This document shows, piece by piece, positions 1 through 13,100 of a stretch of 64,000 nt of DNA (the stretch's first letter is position 1; the number at the start of each line of letters is the position of its first letter). The translations under genes were made by a program, and so were the position numbers. The DNA is from Trichostrongylus colubriformis (Eukaryota > Nematoda > Chromadorea > Rhabditida > Trichostrongylidae): assembly GCA_963978905.1 (NCBI GenBank), contig OZ022259.1, positions 7,068,001 through 7,132,000 of the forward strand, written 5' to 3'. The notes beneath the pieces are model-generated. The model saw nothing but the letters and a program-made list of their open reading frames with translations. It ran no database searches and was not told the DNA's origin.

Positions 1-435
1 AGACCTAACGACAACCTAAAGAAACGCCTGGTTCGAAACCGTCTGTATGACCGAATCTGCGTCTCATCTAATTGTATGATATGTCCTGCTGGCAGGGAAG
101 GAGATTGTACTACCACGGGGGTAGTCTATCGAATTTCCTGCCGGAAATGTGGAGATGATTACATTGGAGAGACAGGAAGATCCCTTAATGTGCGCATTAA
201 GGAGCATTTAGATGGTAAGGCCAGGTCACGCATATCAACCCCTTTAGGTTGCCACAGGCAAGAATCCCACAGTGGCGAGGACTTTGAGGTCACGGTTGAG
301 ATACTGGCGCACGAATCTCAAGTAATGGCGCGCAAAACTCTCGAAGCACTGTGGATCCAGTTCAAGGATCCAAAATTAACCGCAGGGGAGAATGCCTGGC
401 AATCACGCGGGAACTCGCCCCTTATACAAGATTAG
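1..435 (+). mobile_element. Penelope-like element, 3' end with GIY-YIG endonuclease
   Basis: The frame is open from base 1 to the stop at 433-435, so this is the C-terminal end of a longer ORF that enters from outside the window. It contains the GIY-YIG nuclease signature: VVYRISCRKCGDDYIGETGR, followed by the catalytic-Arg region with the pattern R-I-K-E-H. A short basic and Cys-bearing segment precedes it (NRLYDRIC, then C-x2-C). This arrangement is known from the C-terminus of Penelope-like retroelements, where the nuclease follows the reverse transcriptase. The RT itself is not in the window. About 190 bp downstream, at 625-714, there is a short open stretch behind a TTTTAG acceptor (SEDGKFAETSADKELL, then stop at 712-714) that could be a spliced tail or part of the element's 3' region. 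Confidence 0.85.
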
Positions 436-1113
436 CTTTTCAAACGGGACTCTGACCTCATTTATTCCGGTATTCCTGTCGGTGGCAGTCGATCTCGTGG
501 ACTGGTGAAGGTACGGTGTTTTTCGCTAGCATTTGCGGGTGTTCTAGAGAGGGATCGAATTTCAGAAAGGTATGCCTGAGATATTTGGTCGGGTAAGTCA
601 TGACTTGACTTTTTCCCTCTTTTAGGCTCCGAAGATGGCAAATTCGCCGAAACGTCAGCCGATAAAGAATTGTTAACAACCTCCAAGCAGTTGAACACTA
701 AATACTATATTTAAAGCAATGCCGAGGTTCATAGAGAGTCAAACATGGCTTCTACTTTGGAGTGTTTATTTTGCGGCTCTTTGAAGAGCTTTTCAAACTC
801 ATTTCAACGGTACCTTGAGCGTCCATTTTCGTTAACTCGTTGCTGAGTTATGATCTCTAGAAACATCACTACCATTTTTCCGATTAATTATGAATCAACC
901 TAATACATGAAGTAGTACCTTTTTGAGTGCCACGCCCATGAGCGGCGAATGGCGTCCACTCTATCTATCGATCGAGCAGTGTCTATAACGTTGCTGTTAT
1001 ACTCTGCAGCCGACAATGAGCAGCCGCTGACGGCGGGTGTGACTCCAGCAGTGCCGAGCAGTGTCGTTTAATAGAGCAACCGAGGCGTCTCACAATCCTA
1101 TTATGTCTATCAG
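436..1113. other. Flank between retroelement tail and first visible lectin-like exon
   Basis: Apart from the small open segment at 625-714, no coding exon is supported here. An exon encoding the signal peptide of the following giant gene should lie here or upstream, beyond the retroelement, but I could not identify it. Confidence 0.4.
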
Positions 1114-4100
1114 TAGGATTTTACTGTTTCAACTACGGGCATCGAAATTATACTGGAGAGCAAATGCAAGTATTTCTCAACCGAAACATTGCTTTCTCAG
1201 GGCAACATGTGCACTGTGGAGTATGACTTCAAGTCATCAGCTGCTTCGGAAGCAATGCAGCTGTGCGGAGGTGCCGCACCATATGTCATACAAAAGGCTA
1301 CATTTGGTGAAAAGACTGTGTGCGTTTACGGTGAGTAATGAAATGCAAAACGAAATATGGGACCCACTTCTTTTCACAGCACTTTTTCACTGAAATCCTT
1401 CAGGGCAGGCATTGTATGTAGAATGGTTGAAATAGGGTAAAGTTTCCTGTAAGAACCAAAGTGTACGCAATGGTTCGAAAAATGACTTATAAGCTATTAC
1501 TCGAGAGCCACTGATGCCATTTTCGTGTAGTCGTTTGGCAGAACTTGGTAAAGAATTGGCTGACCCAGTGGTGAGAACGCTGTATACTTCCAGAACGGAT
1601 CCCACCATCATATTAAGCTATCCCTCCGCATGGGCGCCATTCTAGCAAGCTTTCGTGAAGAGCCAAAGTTCTCAATTTGGAAGCGAGCGCTACTTTGATC
1701 CCGACAGGAAGCCAACTTGCTACCGTACAAGAACTGATATAGCAAAGTACTCCTCTTTCAGCGTCCACACCGCGCAACCGCGATAATTTATTTACAGAAA
1801 ATTCGAATATCACCTGCAGAACTACTGAAACTCCCATCGGAAATAGATGTTTCATAGTCGCTGGCTACGGAGATTACAGCAATTTCACTATGTGGTGTGG
1901 TTGGCTTTTCAATCAACCCCATGTTATTGAAAATGAGTTCGAAAAAGAATGGATTACTGGTGAGTATCATAAGCAGCGATCGTTATAAAGGAGAAGACAT
2001 GGAACGAAACCTTTTTTGGAACTTTTGTGAGCAAGTCATCATGTCACTGGACAATCTAAATTAGCGCAAAAAAATATCGAAGAAAGTCGATTTAAAAAAT
2101 AAGAATCTGAGTAAGCCATCATCAGCGGCATTATCAGCAGCTCATTTTATCCCCTGAACAGATTCTGGGATCACAAGGTACAGCCGTACTAACTGTTATG
2201 TATCGCTTAGCATCTGATTATTATTGCGCCTGCACCTAGTATACTGTGCGATGAGTGAGCAAGGCACAGCTTATCGTGCTCGTGTCACTCGACAATCTAA
2301 AGTATGCGCAGAAAAAACATCGAAGAAAATCGATTAAAAAATTAGAATCTGAGTGAGCCATCAGCAGCAGCATTATCAGCAGCTCATCATCAGCATCATT
2401 ATCAGCAGCTCATTTTATCCCCTCGTCTGGTTCTGGGATGACAAGGTGTAGCGTGAGAAATCGTGGGTTATCCGGGAAGAAGTTGGACTCTTTCATAACT
2501 GATACATCTTGCTATCATCATACACTTTGCTACACCAGGTGTGTTTCGAGATCTATCGCGCATTAGGATAAGGGTAGGAGCGGGCTGTGGGTAAAAGGAA
2601 GCGAAAGCGAGTTACGCAAAAAGGGGTTCGACGACAATAACTTCTGTATTGCATTTGTGTTGGAGTGGCCATTTGCAACCCTCATTACTCATGCCGTGAA
2701 TAGGTAACGATCTAATGTTATGTGCTGTAAATTTCAGCAACTTAGTCTGATGAAGTCCATAACATCGTCCTACCCTCCGTACGAAAACCGACCATTACGA
2801 TCGATGGCATCCGATGCTGCAGAACTTCACCTTCTTCAGCTACTATAATCACTTGACGGTGTATCATGCTACTTTTCGGCCCTTCACACTGCGATCGATT
2901 ATTGCAGTCGGTATCGGCCATTATCACCTCATCTAAATCTTCATTTGTGCTACTGTGCATACCAATTAGTGTGGCCCGCTGATCACCCTTTGTTTATATA
3001 TGGATTGAGCGCGAATTTTCAACTTCCATGAGGGCACACACTCAGTGCTATGGTCCATTAGCCGTTTCCTGCAAAAATCGATATTTTCGATCAGTACCGC
3101 TAGCTGCATTGCTATATGAATTCTACTCTATGAGAGCACTGAGACAATAGTATGGTCCGTTACCCTTTTCCAGCATTCTGTACAAATACCAGTATCATCA
3201 ATCGATACCCACTGAAAATTCCACCTACCGCAATCATTTGGTATATTTTTATCGCTGGCTGTTGCACGTTACTTTAGCTTTTACCCGGTCTTTAGAGCCC
3301 TTTGATGAGGAATGAAAATTTTTCATGTATGACGAACGCGATTTCGTCCATTGCATGCTCCACCACTTATGGGCGCGTTTCTACTCATTACAAATATGGT
3401 GACCACGGCTCAGATCTTCAGCTCACACCTCGCTGAATTCCACGTTTTTCTCATCCTATAGGCTGCTCTGAAGTGGAATTAGTTGAACATTTGAGTGAGA
3501 ACCGCCTACTCGAAGCACGCTCCGTGCACTGAAGGCGGGTCCTTGTAACTGCTATAAATACACTGAACTCATGCTGGCATATCCTCTCTCAGAACCTGGC
3601 AATTTCTATACAAATAATAGAATTTTCGCATTAAGTCGAGGGTAAGTGGGCCGCTTTTTAGCTGTCGCGCAAAGAGGGGCCGCTGACAAAGCATAACCAG
3701 ATATTCAATTTAAGACGCTCCAGCATGCTATTGGTTTCCCGCATGAGGGTTATTCTATTAGGAGATGCTGGCTAGAGGAAGGACCTAACAGCTGAGATTC
3801 TTGCTTAGGTAGCCAACGTATAAATCTACAGTATTAGAGAAGAAAAAGGAGCAGAGATGCTGTGTACGCTAGGCTTTTTAATTAGCATTATATCAGACTC
3901 ATAGTCCTTTTATGATGTGGAAGCTTCTCATTGAAAACACTTGCGAAGCATGATTTGCTTATCCTACATACGACATTATTCCTGTCTGAGTCTATGCACT
4001 TCCAGAATCACTTTTCAGCAGTGCTAATCATGGTCTTGCATAATTTAGTTGACAAACATTAATCGCTTTGGCAAGTGAAGCTCGTTTATTAGGATTCACC

Positions 4101-7100
4101 ACTGCGCATTCCATTTCGCGCCATTTCCATTCGTAAAAATCGAGAAAATTGTCAAAGGCAGTGATAGGTGAGATTCCGTAGTACTTCTCATACAGATCGC
4201 TGATACTAAGCGGTGGACGTTTTCGCCACCGCACCACTCGATTTTGATCGAAATGGCGGTAATACGATACGACTATTACCTTTTTATTACCGCACTTGAA
4301 TGAATCGTCCACGGGAAAATAAGTCTCTTCGTTACCCGTATACTTATGATGTATTAGGCTGATCGGGAAGTTTTGATAGGGTTGAGATTTTTTCTGTTTT
4401 ATTTTATAACTCAGCAAGCAAAACAAGTTAATCAACGATATAATAACCATAGTTAGTTACAACATTGTTCCAGCTAAGGGGCAGGTCAGCACTTCCCTTC
4501 TCCCAAAACTAGGAAGGTTGGGAGTCAAAGAAGTCACCGACCACCTGTCCAAGGTGGTCATAGTTGACGGATTTTTTTCGTTAGGAAAGCCTTGAGGGGC
4601 CGGAACAAGTGGTAATCTGAGAGGGCAACATCAGGTGAATAGGGTGGATGTGGAAACGTGTCCCGACCTAGCTCCTCCAATTTCGCACGGGTCTCTCTCA
4701 CAGGTAAAGAGACCCGTGCTGAATTGGAGGAGCCAGGTTGGGACACGGTTACACATCCACCGTATCCACCTGATATTGCCCCCCCAGATTACCACTTGTT
4801 CGGGCCTCTCAAGGCTTCTTAGCAAGAAAAAAACAATCCGTCACCGTGAACAAGGGGTCGGTAGCTTCTCTGACTCCAAATCTTCCCAGAACTGGGGGAA
4901 GGGAATCGCTGACCTGCCCTTCAGGTGGGACAATGTTGTAACTAACGATGGTTAGTATATTGTTGATTAACTTGCTTTGCTTGCTGAGTTATATAATAAA
5001 ACAGAAAAAATCTCAACCCTATAAAAACTTCCTGATCAACGTAATATTTGCCTAATGTGGGCCGCATGTAAACTTTCACCCGAAATATGTGAATCTGGCT
5101 GGCTAAGACGCAGCACCACGAAGTCTCGGACGGGTGGGCGGGGCCTCCGCGCAAGTGCTGCCCCATCGTCCGCCGCGGACGGAGACGCATTGTAGGAACA
5201 GAACGTTAAATAAACAGTCCCGCTCTCCGTTTCCAACCGCGGTGGACGACGGGACGGGGCTTTTAGTCGGAGCTAACTTCCACCCGGCTGAATATCACGT
5301 TGCTGTATCTCAGTCTAATTGTCACCTTCTCGCTTAAACTTTGCATGTGGCTTTTATTAGGCTCACACCTCTTCTTCCTCTTCTCCTTAGCGTTAGTCCC
5401 GCACCGTCGCAGGGTCCGCTGTTCTTGTCAAACGTCGCCAGTCCTCCTATTCAAGGCATTCTCAGCATTGGCCTTCACTTCAGCTAGGTGTCTCTGGATG
5501 ACGTCCCTCCACCTCTTCTTTGGGGCTCGTCGTGGCCGCTTCCCTTGCGCTTCGAACTCCAGTGCTTTTCTTACGGGGTGATCCTCTGTTTTCCTCAGCA
5601 CGTACCCATACCATCGCAGCCTTGCTCTCTCAACTTCAGCTGGAGAAGACGTCTGCGTGATCGCTCTCACATCCTCATCCCTGACCTTATCCAGGCATCC
5701 AGCCGCATGCCCATCTCAACATCCTCATTTCAGCTGCGTGCACCTGCCTGTCATGTATCTTACTTGTGGGCCAGCACTCGCTTCCGTACAGCATTGCGGA
5801 CCTTATTACCGGCCTTAGTTTCTTCGTTGCCCATATACGTTCATGTTGTATTTGCTTTAATCAGGCTAATACAACATGAATGTATGTATATGGGTAACGA
5901 AGAAAGTCATTTTTACGTGGTCGATTCCATCAATACCGAACATCTCAGTCACTGCTCGACAAAGACAACCGTAGGGGCGGTACCATGAAACCTGAGAAGT
6001 ACGATGCCTCCTCGATATGCATTTCAGGGATGCACCTTTCGCCGGAGCTGCTACACTTACATATAGCCCTTCTGGTTCCTAGTTCTTGAATATTTCATTG
6101 TTTTTTAGGGATTCTTATCACCGACATTATGCCACTGTTTTTGAAGACAGTGTTATGTAATGTGTAATGTAGGCGATAAAGGAAATCTGGAGTGATACAA
6201 ATAAATGAAAACTGTAGATCTAAGAAAACCATACAGCGAAATCCACGGTAAAAGAAGCGCCCACGAGCTTCGGAGGGGACACAGCGTCCAATGGACTCCG
6301 CCTTCTTCAACGGAGTCCCCCTCCTAGGGAGTGATTTGCCGAAGAGTGATAGGAGTAGTGTAAATAGTATGATAGCAGAATGGCACTTATCGTATCCTAT
6401 TGATGTCGTATCGATTGAAATTACGGGTGGCTTGACTTGACGATTTCTGTAGTGTAAACGTCCACCGGTTGGTATTAAGGATCGGAATGAATGCTATAGC
6501 TGAATTACCAATATCACTGCCTTTTAGCCGAGAATCGGTTGTTCCACTCTTAGAAATTCATGGTCAGGTTCCCTACTTTTTTTATGGATGTGTTTTTCAG
6601 TCCTTCTGACAGGTAAAAGGGCCGAAGTCTGGACCAAAGTTTCTGCAGATTATTTGAATGCACAACGGCCCATTACTCATTCGGAGAGAAAAATAGGTGA
6701 GTGTACACTGCTTGTACCTGATAACTCGGAGGAAAAGCTAAAACGTCAGAGCGGCCGACCCTTACTATTTCCACAAAAACCCGAGCCAACAGCTCTAATT
6801 TGACGACAATCAATGTTATGCAAAAATCATGGGCTTACTGCCTTCACGTTATTTTCATTGATAAACACGTTAATAAGCATAATATGAACATTAATAAACA
6901 CGTTGATAAACATAATATGAACACTGCTTTGCTGACAAACTATTTTATAATAGAAGAGTTTTCCATAACTTTCTAAAACCTCCCATCTTTGTGTTCTGAA
7001 AAGACAACATTTCAACTTTGCAGGCTTCTTAAAATCTTGGGTCAACTAGGTTGCATATAATGACGTGGGAAGGGTGTTCAGAAATCCCTTTTCTCGTGAT

Positions 7101-10100
7101 TACTCTGGTTGAAGTAGAATTCCCCATCCGAGCTGCAGTAACGTTTTCTTGACGGTTTTCCGAATACCAGCATACATACTGTGGGGCTCCGATCGTTGCT
7201 CACTGCTGTTGGCCTTTTCTTGAACATTCCTCCTTCTATGTGTACACTACTGCTTGCAAAAATCATCAGTAGCCTGTTTTTCATAATGCTGCGGGTGCCT
7301 ACTAACATATTCAAAGACCACTAAGGCTGTGTTTCGACTGTGGCCTTGGGTCTTGTCTTGGACCTACCCACGGCGTCTCATATTGGGGAATGATATAATT
7401 GATGCACCTTTTATCTTTGTTACAAATTACACAAAATGTGTGTTCTACGTGTAAGCACGTTAGCGGTCAAAAATATATGCGGCTTCTGATTTCTGACCGT
7501 AAGCTTCACACTAATTGAACGGGTCAAAAAAATCAAATCAACGGCTCATTAAAAGCATCTCGCATGTGGGGCCATACACCTACAAGATTCTCTTACCAGT
7601 GAGGATGACGGAAATGTCCTCCAACCTTTCAGTGTTGAGTGGGCCTTCACGTTATGCGGGATTTTTCCTGTTCCTTTTTTTCTGGATAACAATAAAAGAG
7701 CTGCTTCCAAGGCACAGTTCGCGATATATTGTAAGCACTATTGCTCCAATACTGATTTCACTGGTTGGGCCGGCTGGTGGAGTTCGAGCGGACATAGCGT
7801 AGTGCACTGTGACACCGCAAGGGTTCAACGTGAGCACGTATTCAGGGATCTACTTGCCCCAAGAAAGTGAACGATTGATTTCATTATCGTGTGGTGTGCC
7901 TTAAAGGCATCATTAGGGGAAAGTCGGACGAAAAGTAAAAGAAGTAGTGCATATGAAAGTCGAGATGCCTAGTAACAGGACAGTGAGAAAAAACGGATGG
8001 AAATGGCCAAAAACCGCGAAATAGGACCCCCTTCCCACCGCTGATTGTCGACGCGGACGACCTGCCTGTCAAGAGGAAAGTATTCTGATCTTGTTTCCCA
8101 TCGGCATGTTGCCAAGTAAACACAAGGGAATGTTTGGAAATAGGACAGCATCTATTCTCCAGAGTGAGCTTCAAGCTAAAACTGCGAAAGCGCGCAGCAA
8201 AACCTTCAATCCTGCCGTATCTTCTTGACCGCTCTCACCCCAGTCAATCGGGAATTACGTCATCGGGAGGCGGGGTCAACCTGTCAAGAGGAGGAGCATA
8301 AGTGCGTTTGCGGGGTTTTGCGGCGTTTCTACAGCTCAGAGGGGCGCTTTTTCACCGGGATTTCGCCACAGATAGCGTTCCTAGGCCCAGGACTACCATG
8401 TGAGTTACTTCTTGTAGGGATTTCTCCATTACCGCATTACCCCTAATGATGTCTTTAAATCCGTTCCGTGACAGTAACAGTACAATGCTATACAGCACAG
8501 CTGGATAGTACAGTAGTGCAGCTGAATGAATATCCGCGATAAATCAAACAACCGATGCATCGGGTGCGACAGAAGCACTGATTGCTTCCAAAGCATTATA
8601 TCCCTTCGCCCAATCGCCTCTGATGCACACTGATGATACGACAAGGGAATGCCTCTATCATCCGGGTCATTTCGTACAAATCGTCCCATTATTGGTCACA
8701 TTAGCTTTCAAATCGGTTCAATTATGAGGAGTACCGCATACTTGTTCTTCTCTGGAGGACTGATCCTGCGAAATGATCCTGGGCAAAGAAATGCTATTCA
8801 GGGGTCAATGCTTCGAGGTGGTGACATCGTAGAGTTTGCGTAGAGTTTCGAGAGCACCGTCGTACAGATCCCGCCTTATGAGAGTCTTCGTCCTACTAGA
8901 AAACGTAGCTGGGTCCGATGTGAGATAGCAAAGATTCTGGGAAAGTGCGGTTCACTATAGTATAGTTCTAGTGATTGCTTTATCCTTGGATTCCATAGAG
9001 ATCGTGGAGATTCGGAACTTCACTTCGACCTTTCAATAGCACCAGTACAGCCTGGTTCTTAAGTCGAATATTTCGTTTAGAGTACCTTTTATAGCGAAGT
9101 GTGCACTGCTCCTCATGTATTACTTTTAAGATTTCTGAGGACCGGTCTGACTTACATATGGGATGATTCGCACGGCAATACCTGCGACGAATGGCCCCTA
9201 TTTTAAAGAATGACCCGGCCAGCCAAAGCGATCATATCGGTTTCCGCGTACATATTACGAATTATCGTTTGATCACTTCTATGACCAAATCTTTTGACAA
9301 CTTGTTTCTTCCTTGTATGGCAAATTTTCTCCAGCGAACAGTGCTTGTGCTACACCTCGCACTCTTGACACAGTAAAATAATTATATATGTATACTCAAA
9401 TATTTCCTTTCAGCGGGCAAAATTGTCGCAAAAAATGAAATGAAGGATGAAAAAATGCTGACCATTCGGGTAAAAGCAGGTCGAGACGACTTGGAAGGAA
9501 CAATCAACTATCGCAAGCCTGACGATAATTATCCTTTTTTATGCTCGCGCATACCGAAGCCACATGAAGAAGAGCTGGATCCTGAGCAAAACGAGACGTA
9601 TGTTCGAATCATACACATGACGCTGCCTCCAACGACTGAAGAACCAGACGAATCCACCACAATGAATCCATTGTCAGAGACTGAAAACAGCCGTGAGACA
9701 GGAAATGGAGAAGAAGCGACTACGTCGATTACGTCAAATGAAGGAAGTGGAGATGTTGGTCATGGACAGACAACAGAAGGGGCTGCTAGTTCCTCACTAA
9801 CGGGACCAACTACGACTACCTCAAAGGTAGGACCAAAAGGCGAGAGTCATGCTCCGACAACAAAAGAATGGCTTGACGTCACAACCACGTTCGGAGGACC
9901 AAAAGATGGCGAAACACGAGGCTGGACCGAGTACACTTTCCCACCAGGAGAACCTGAGGGAGAAGCTAGTAGTCGGGGAACAGCTCTACCAGAACGGTTT
10001 TCAACAGAGGGACATGAAGGCAAAACTGGCAGCGACGGAGGAGAACACCCACTTACTTTTTCAGGACTACAGACGTTCCTATCTGAAACAAGACGACCAG

Positions 10101-13100
10101 AGATGTCCTCAACTGAAGGATATGAAGACAGAACTGGCAGCCACGAAACAGATCGACTACAGACGTCCCCAACTGAAACGAGACGACCAGAAATGTCTTC
10201 AACTGAAGGATATGAAGGAAACAAAACTGGCAGGCACGAAACAGATCGACTAGAGACATTCCCATCTGAAACAAGGCGACCAGGAATGTCCTCAACTGAA
10301 GGACATGAAGACAGAACTGGCAGCCACGAAACAGAACGACCACTCACTTTTCCAAGAAGAAAACCTGAAGACGAAGCTAGCAGTCGCGGAACTCGTCAAT
10401 TGGGGGAAGTCACGCTGTCTCCAGCAACGACTGAGGAACGAGACCGATCCACAACAAAAAGCTTATTATCAGAGACCGGAGAAACCAATGAGCTGGGGAC
10501 AAAAGAAGCGACTACGGCTACAAATGAAGGAAGTGGAGATGTTGGTCATGGACATACAACAGAAGGCGCTGCTAGTTCCTTACTAACGGGACCAACTACG
10601 ACTACCTCAAAGGTAGGACCAAAAGGCGAGAGTCATGCTCCGACAACAGAAGAATGGCTTGACGTCACAACCACGTTCGGAGGACCAAAAGATGGCGAAA
10701 CACGAGGCTGGACCGAGTACACTTTCCCACCAGGAGAACCTGAGGGAGAAGCTAGTAGTCGGGGAACAGCTCTACCAGAACGGTTTTCAACAGAGGGACA
10801 TGAAGGCAAAACTGGCAGCGACGGAGGAGAACACCCACTTACTTTTTCAGGACTACAGACGTTCCTATCTGAAACAAGACGACCAGAGATGTCCTCAACT
10901 GAAGGATATGAAGACAGAACTGGCAGCCACGAAACAGATCGACTACAGACGTCCCCAACTGAAACGAGACGACCAGAAATGTCTTCAACTGAAGGATATG
11001 AAGGAAACAAAACTGGCAGGCACGAAACAGATCGACTAGAGACATTCCCATCTGAAACAAGGCGACCAGGAATGTCCTCAACTGAAGGACATGAAGACAG
11101 AACTGGCAGCCACGAAACAGAACGACCACTCACTTTTCCAAGAAGAAAACCTGAAGACGAAGCTAGCAGTCGCGGAACTCGTCAATTGGGGGAAGTCACG
11201 CTGTCTCCAGCAACGACTGAAGAACGAGACCGATCCACAACAAAAAGCTTATTATCAGAGACCGGAGAAACCAATGAGCTGGGGACAAAAGAAGCGACTA
11301 CGGCTACAAATGAAGGAAGTGGAGATGTTGGTCATGGACAGACAACAGAAGGCGCTGCTAGTTCCTCACTAACGGGACCAACTACGACTACCTCAAAGGT
11401 AGGACCAAAAGGCGAGAGTCATGCTCCGACAACAGAAGAATGGCTTGACGTCACAACCACGTTCGGAGGACCAAAAGATGGCGAAACACGAGGCTGGACC
11501 GAGTACACTTTCCCACCAGGAGAACCTGAGGGAGAAGCTAGTAGTCGGGGAACAGCTCTACCAGAACGGTTTTCAACAGAGGGACATGAAGGCAAAACTG
11601 GCAGCGACGGAGGAGAACACCCACTTACTTTTTCAGGACTACAGACGTTCCTATCTGAAACAAGACGACCAGAGATGTCCTCAACTGAAGGATATGAAGA
11701 CAGAACTGGCAGCCACGAAACAGATCGACTACAGACGTCCCCAACTGAAACGAGACGACCAGAAATGTCTTCAACTGAAGGATATGAAGGAAACAAAACT
11801 GGCAGGCACGAAACAGATCGACTAGAGACATTCCCATCTGAAACAAGGCGACCAGGAATGTCCTCAACTGAAGGACATGAAGACAGAACTGGCAGCCACG
11901 AAACAGAACGACCACTCACTTTTCCAAGAAGAAAACCTGAAGACGAAGCTAGCAGTCGCGGAACTCGTCAATTGGGGGAAGTCACGCTGTCTCCAGCAAC
12001 GACTGAAGAACGAGACCGATCCACAACAAAAAGCTTATTATCAGAGACCGGAGAAACCAATGAGCTGGGGACAAAAGAAGCGACTACGGCTACAAATGAA
12101 GGAAGTGGAGATGTTGGTCATGGACAGACAACAGAAGGCGCTGCTAGTTCCTCACTAACGGGACCAACTACGACTACCTCAAAGGTAGGACCAAAAGGCG
12201 AGAGTCATGCTCCGACAACAAAAGAATGGCTTGACGTCACAACCACGTTCGGAGGACCAACAGATGGCGAAACACGAGGCTGGACCGAGTACACCTTCCC
12301 ACCAGGAGAACCTGAGGGAGAAGCTAGTAGTCGGGGAACAGCTCTACCAGAACGGTTTTCAACAGAGGGACATGAAGGCAAAACTGGCAGCGACGGAGGA
12401 GAACACCCACTTACTTTTTCAGGACTACAGACGTTCTTATCTGAAACAAGACGACCAGAAATGTCTTCAACTGAAGGATATGAAGGAAACAAAACTGGCA
12501 GGCACGAAACAGATCGACTACAGACGTTCCCATCTGAACCGAGACGACCAGAAATGTCTTCAACTGAAGGATATGAAGGAAACAAAACTGGCAGGCACGA
12601 AACAGATCGACTACACACGTTCCCATCTGAAACGAGACGACCAGAAATGTCTTCAACTGAAGGATATGAAGGAAACAAAACTGGTAGGCACGAAACAGAT
12701 CGACTACAGACGTTCCCATCTGAAACGAGACGACCAGAAATGTCTTCAACTGAAGGATATGAAGGAAACAAAACTGGCAGGCACGAAACAGATCGACTAC
12801 AGACGTTCCCATCTGAAACGAGACGACCAGAAATGTCTTCAACTGAAGGATATGAAGGAAACAAAACTGGCAGGCACGAAACAGATCGACTACAGACGTT
12901 CCCATCTGAAACGAGACGACCAGAAATGTCCTCAACTGAAGGACATGAAGACAGAACTGGCAGCCACGAAACAGAACGACCACTCACTTTTTCAAGAAGA
13001 AAACCTGAAGACGAAGCTAGTAGTCGCGGAACTCGTCAATTGGGGGAAATCACGCTGTCTCCAGCAACGACTGAAAAACGAGACCGATCCACAACAAAAA

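Larger units (their letters stand above)
4308..5925. mobile_element. MITE family F, copy 1, carrying nested insertions
   Basis: The outer ends are inverted: left CCACGGGAAAATAAGTC and TTCGTTACCCGTATA, right TATATGGGTAACGAA and AGTCATTTTTACGTGG. Two other copies (21241 and 43957) share the ends and the GC-rich core (GTGGGCGGGGCC, CGCCGCGG). Here the left arm is interrupted after TTATGATGTA by the palindromic mariner (4354-5044) and resumes at TAATATTTGCC. The right arm is interrupted by the RT fragment at about 5370-5815. Confidence 0.75.
1960..9413 (+). other. Large intron of the giant gene, filled with repeats
   Basis: The donor GTGAGT at 1960 (phase 1) matches the acceptor CCTTTCAG ending at 9413. 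The supported contents are listed separately: tandem repeat 2042-2442, unrecognised minus ORF 4028-4312, nested element 4308-5925, short duplication 6861-6926 and dispersed repeat 7915-8450. In 2443-4027, 5926-6860, 6927-7914 and 8451-9413 I see nothing I can support beyond weak, diverged repeats. Confidence 0.6.
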
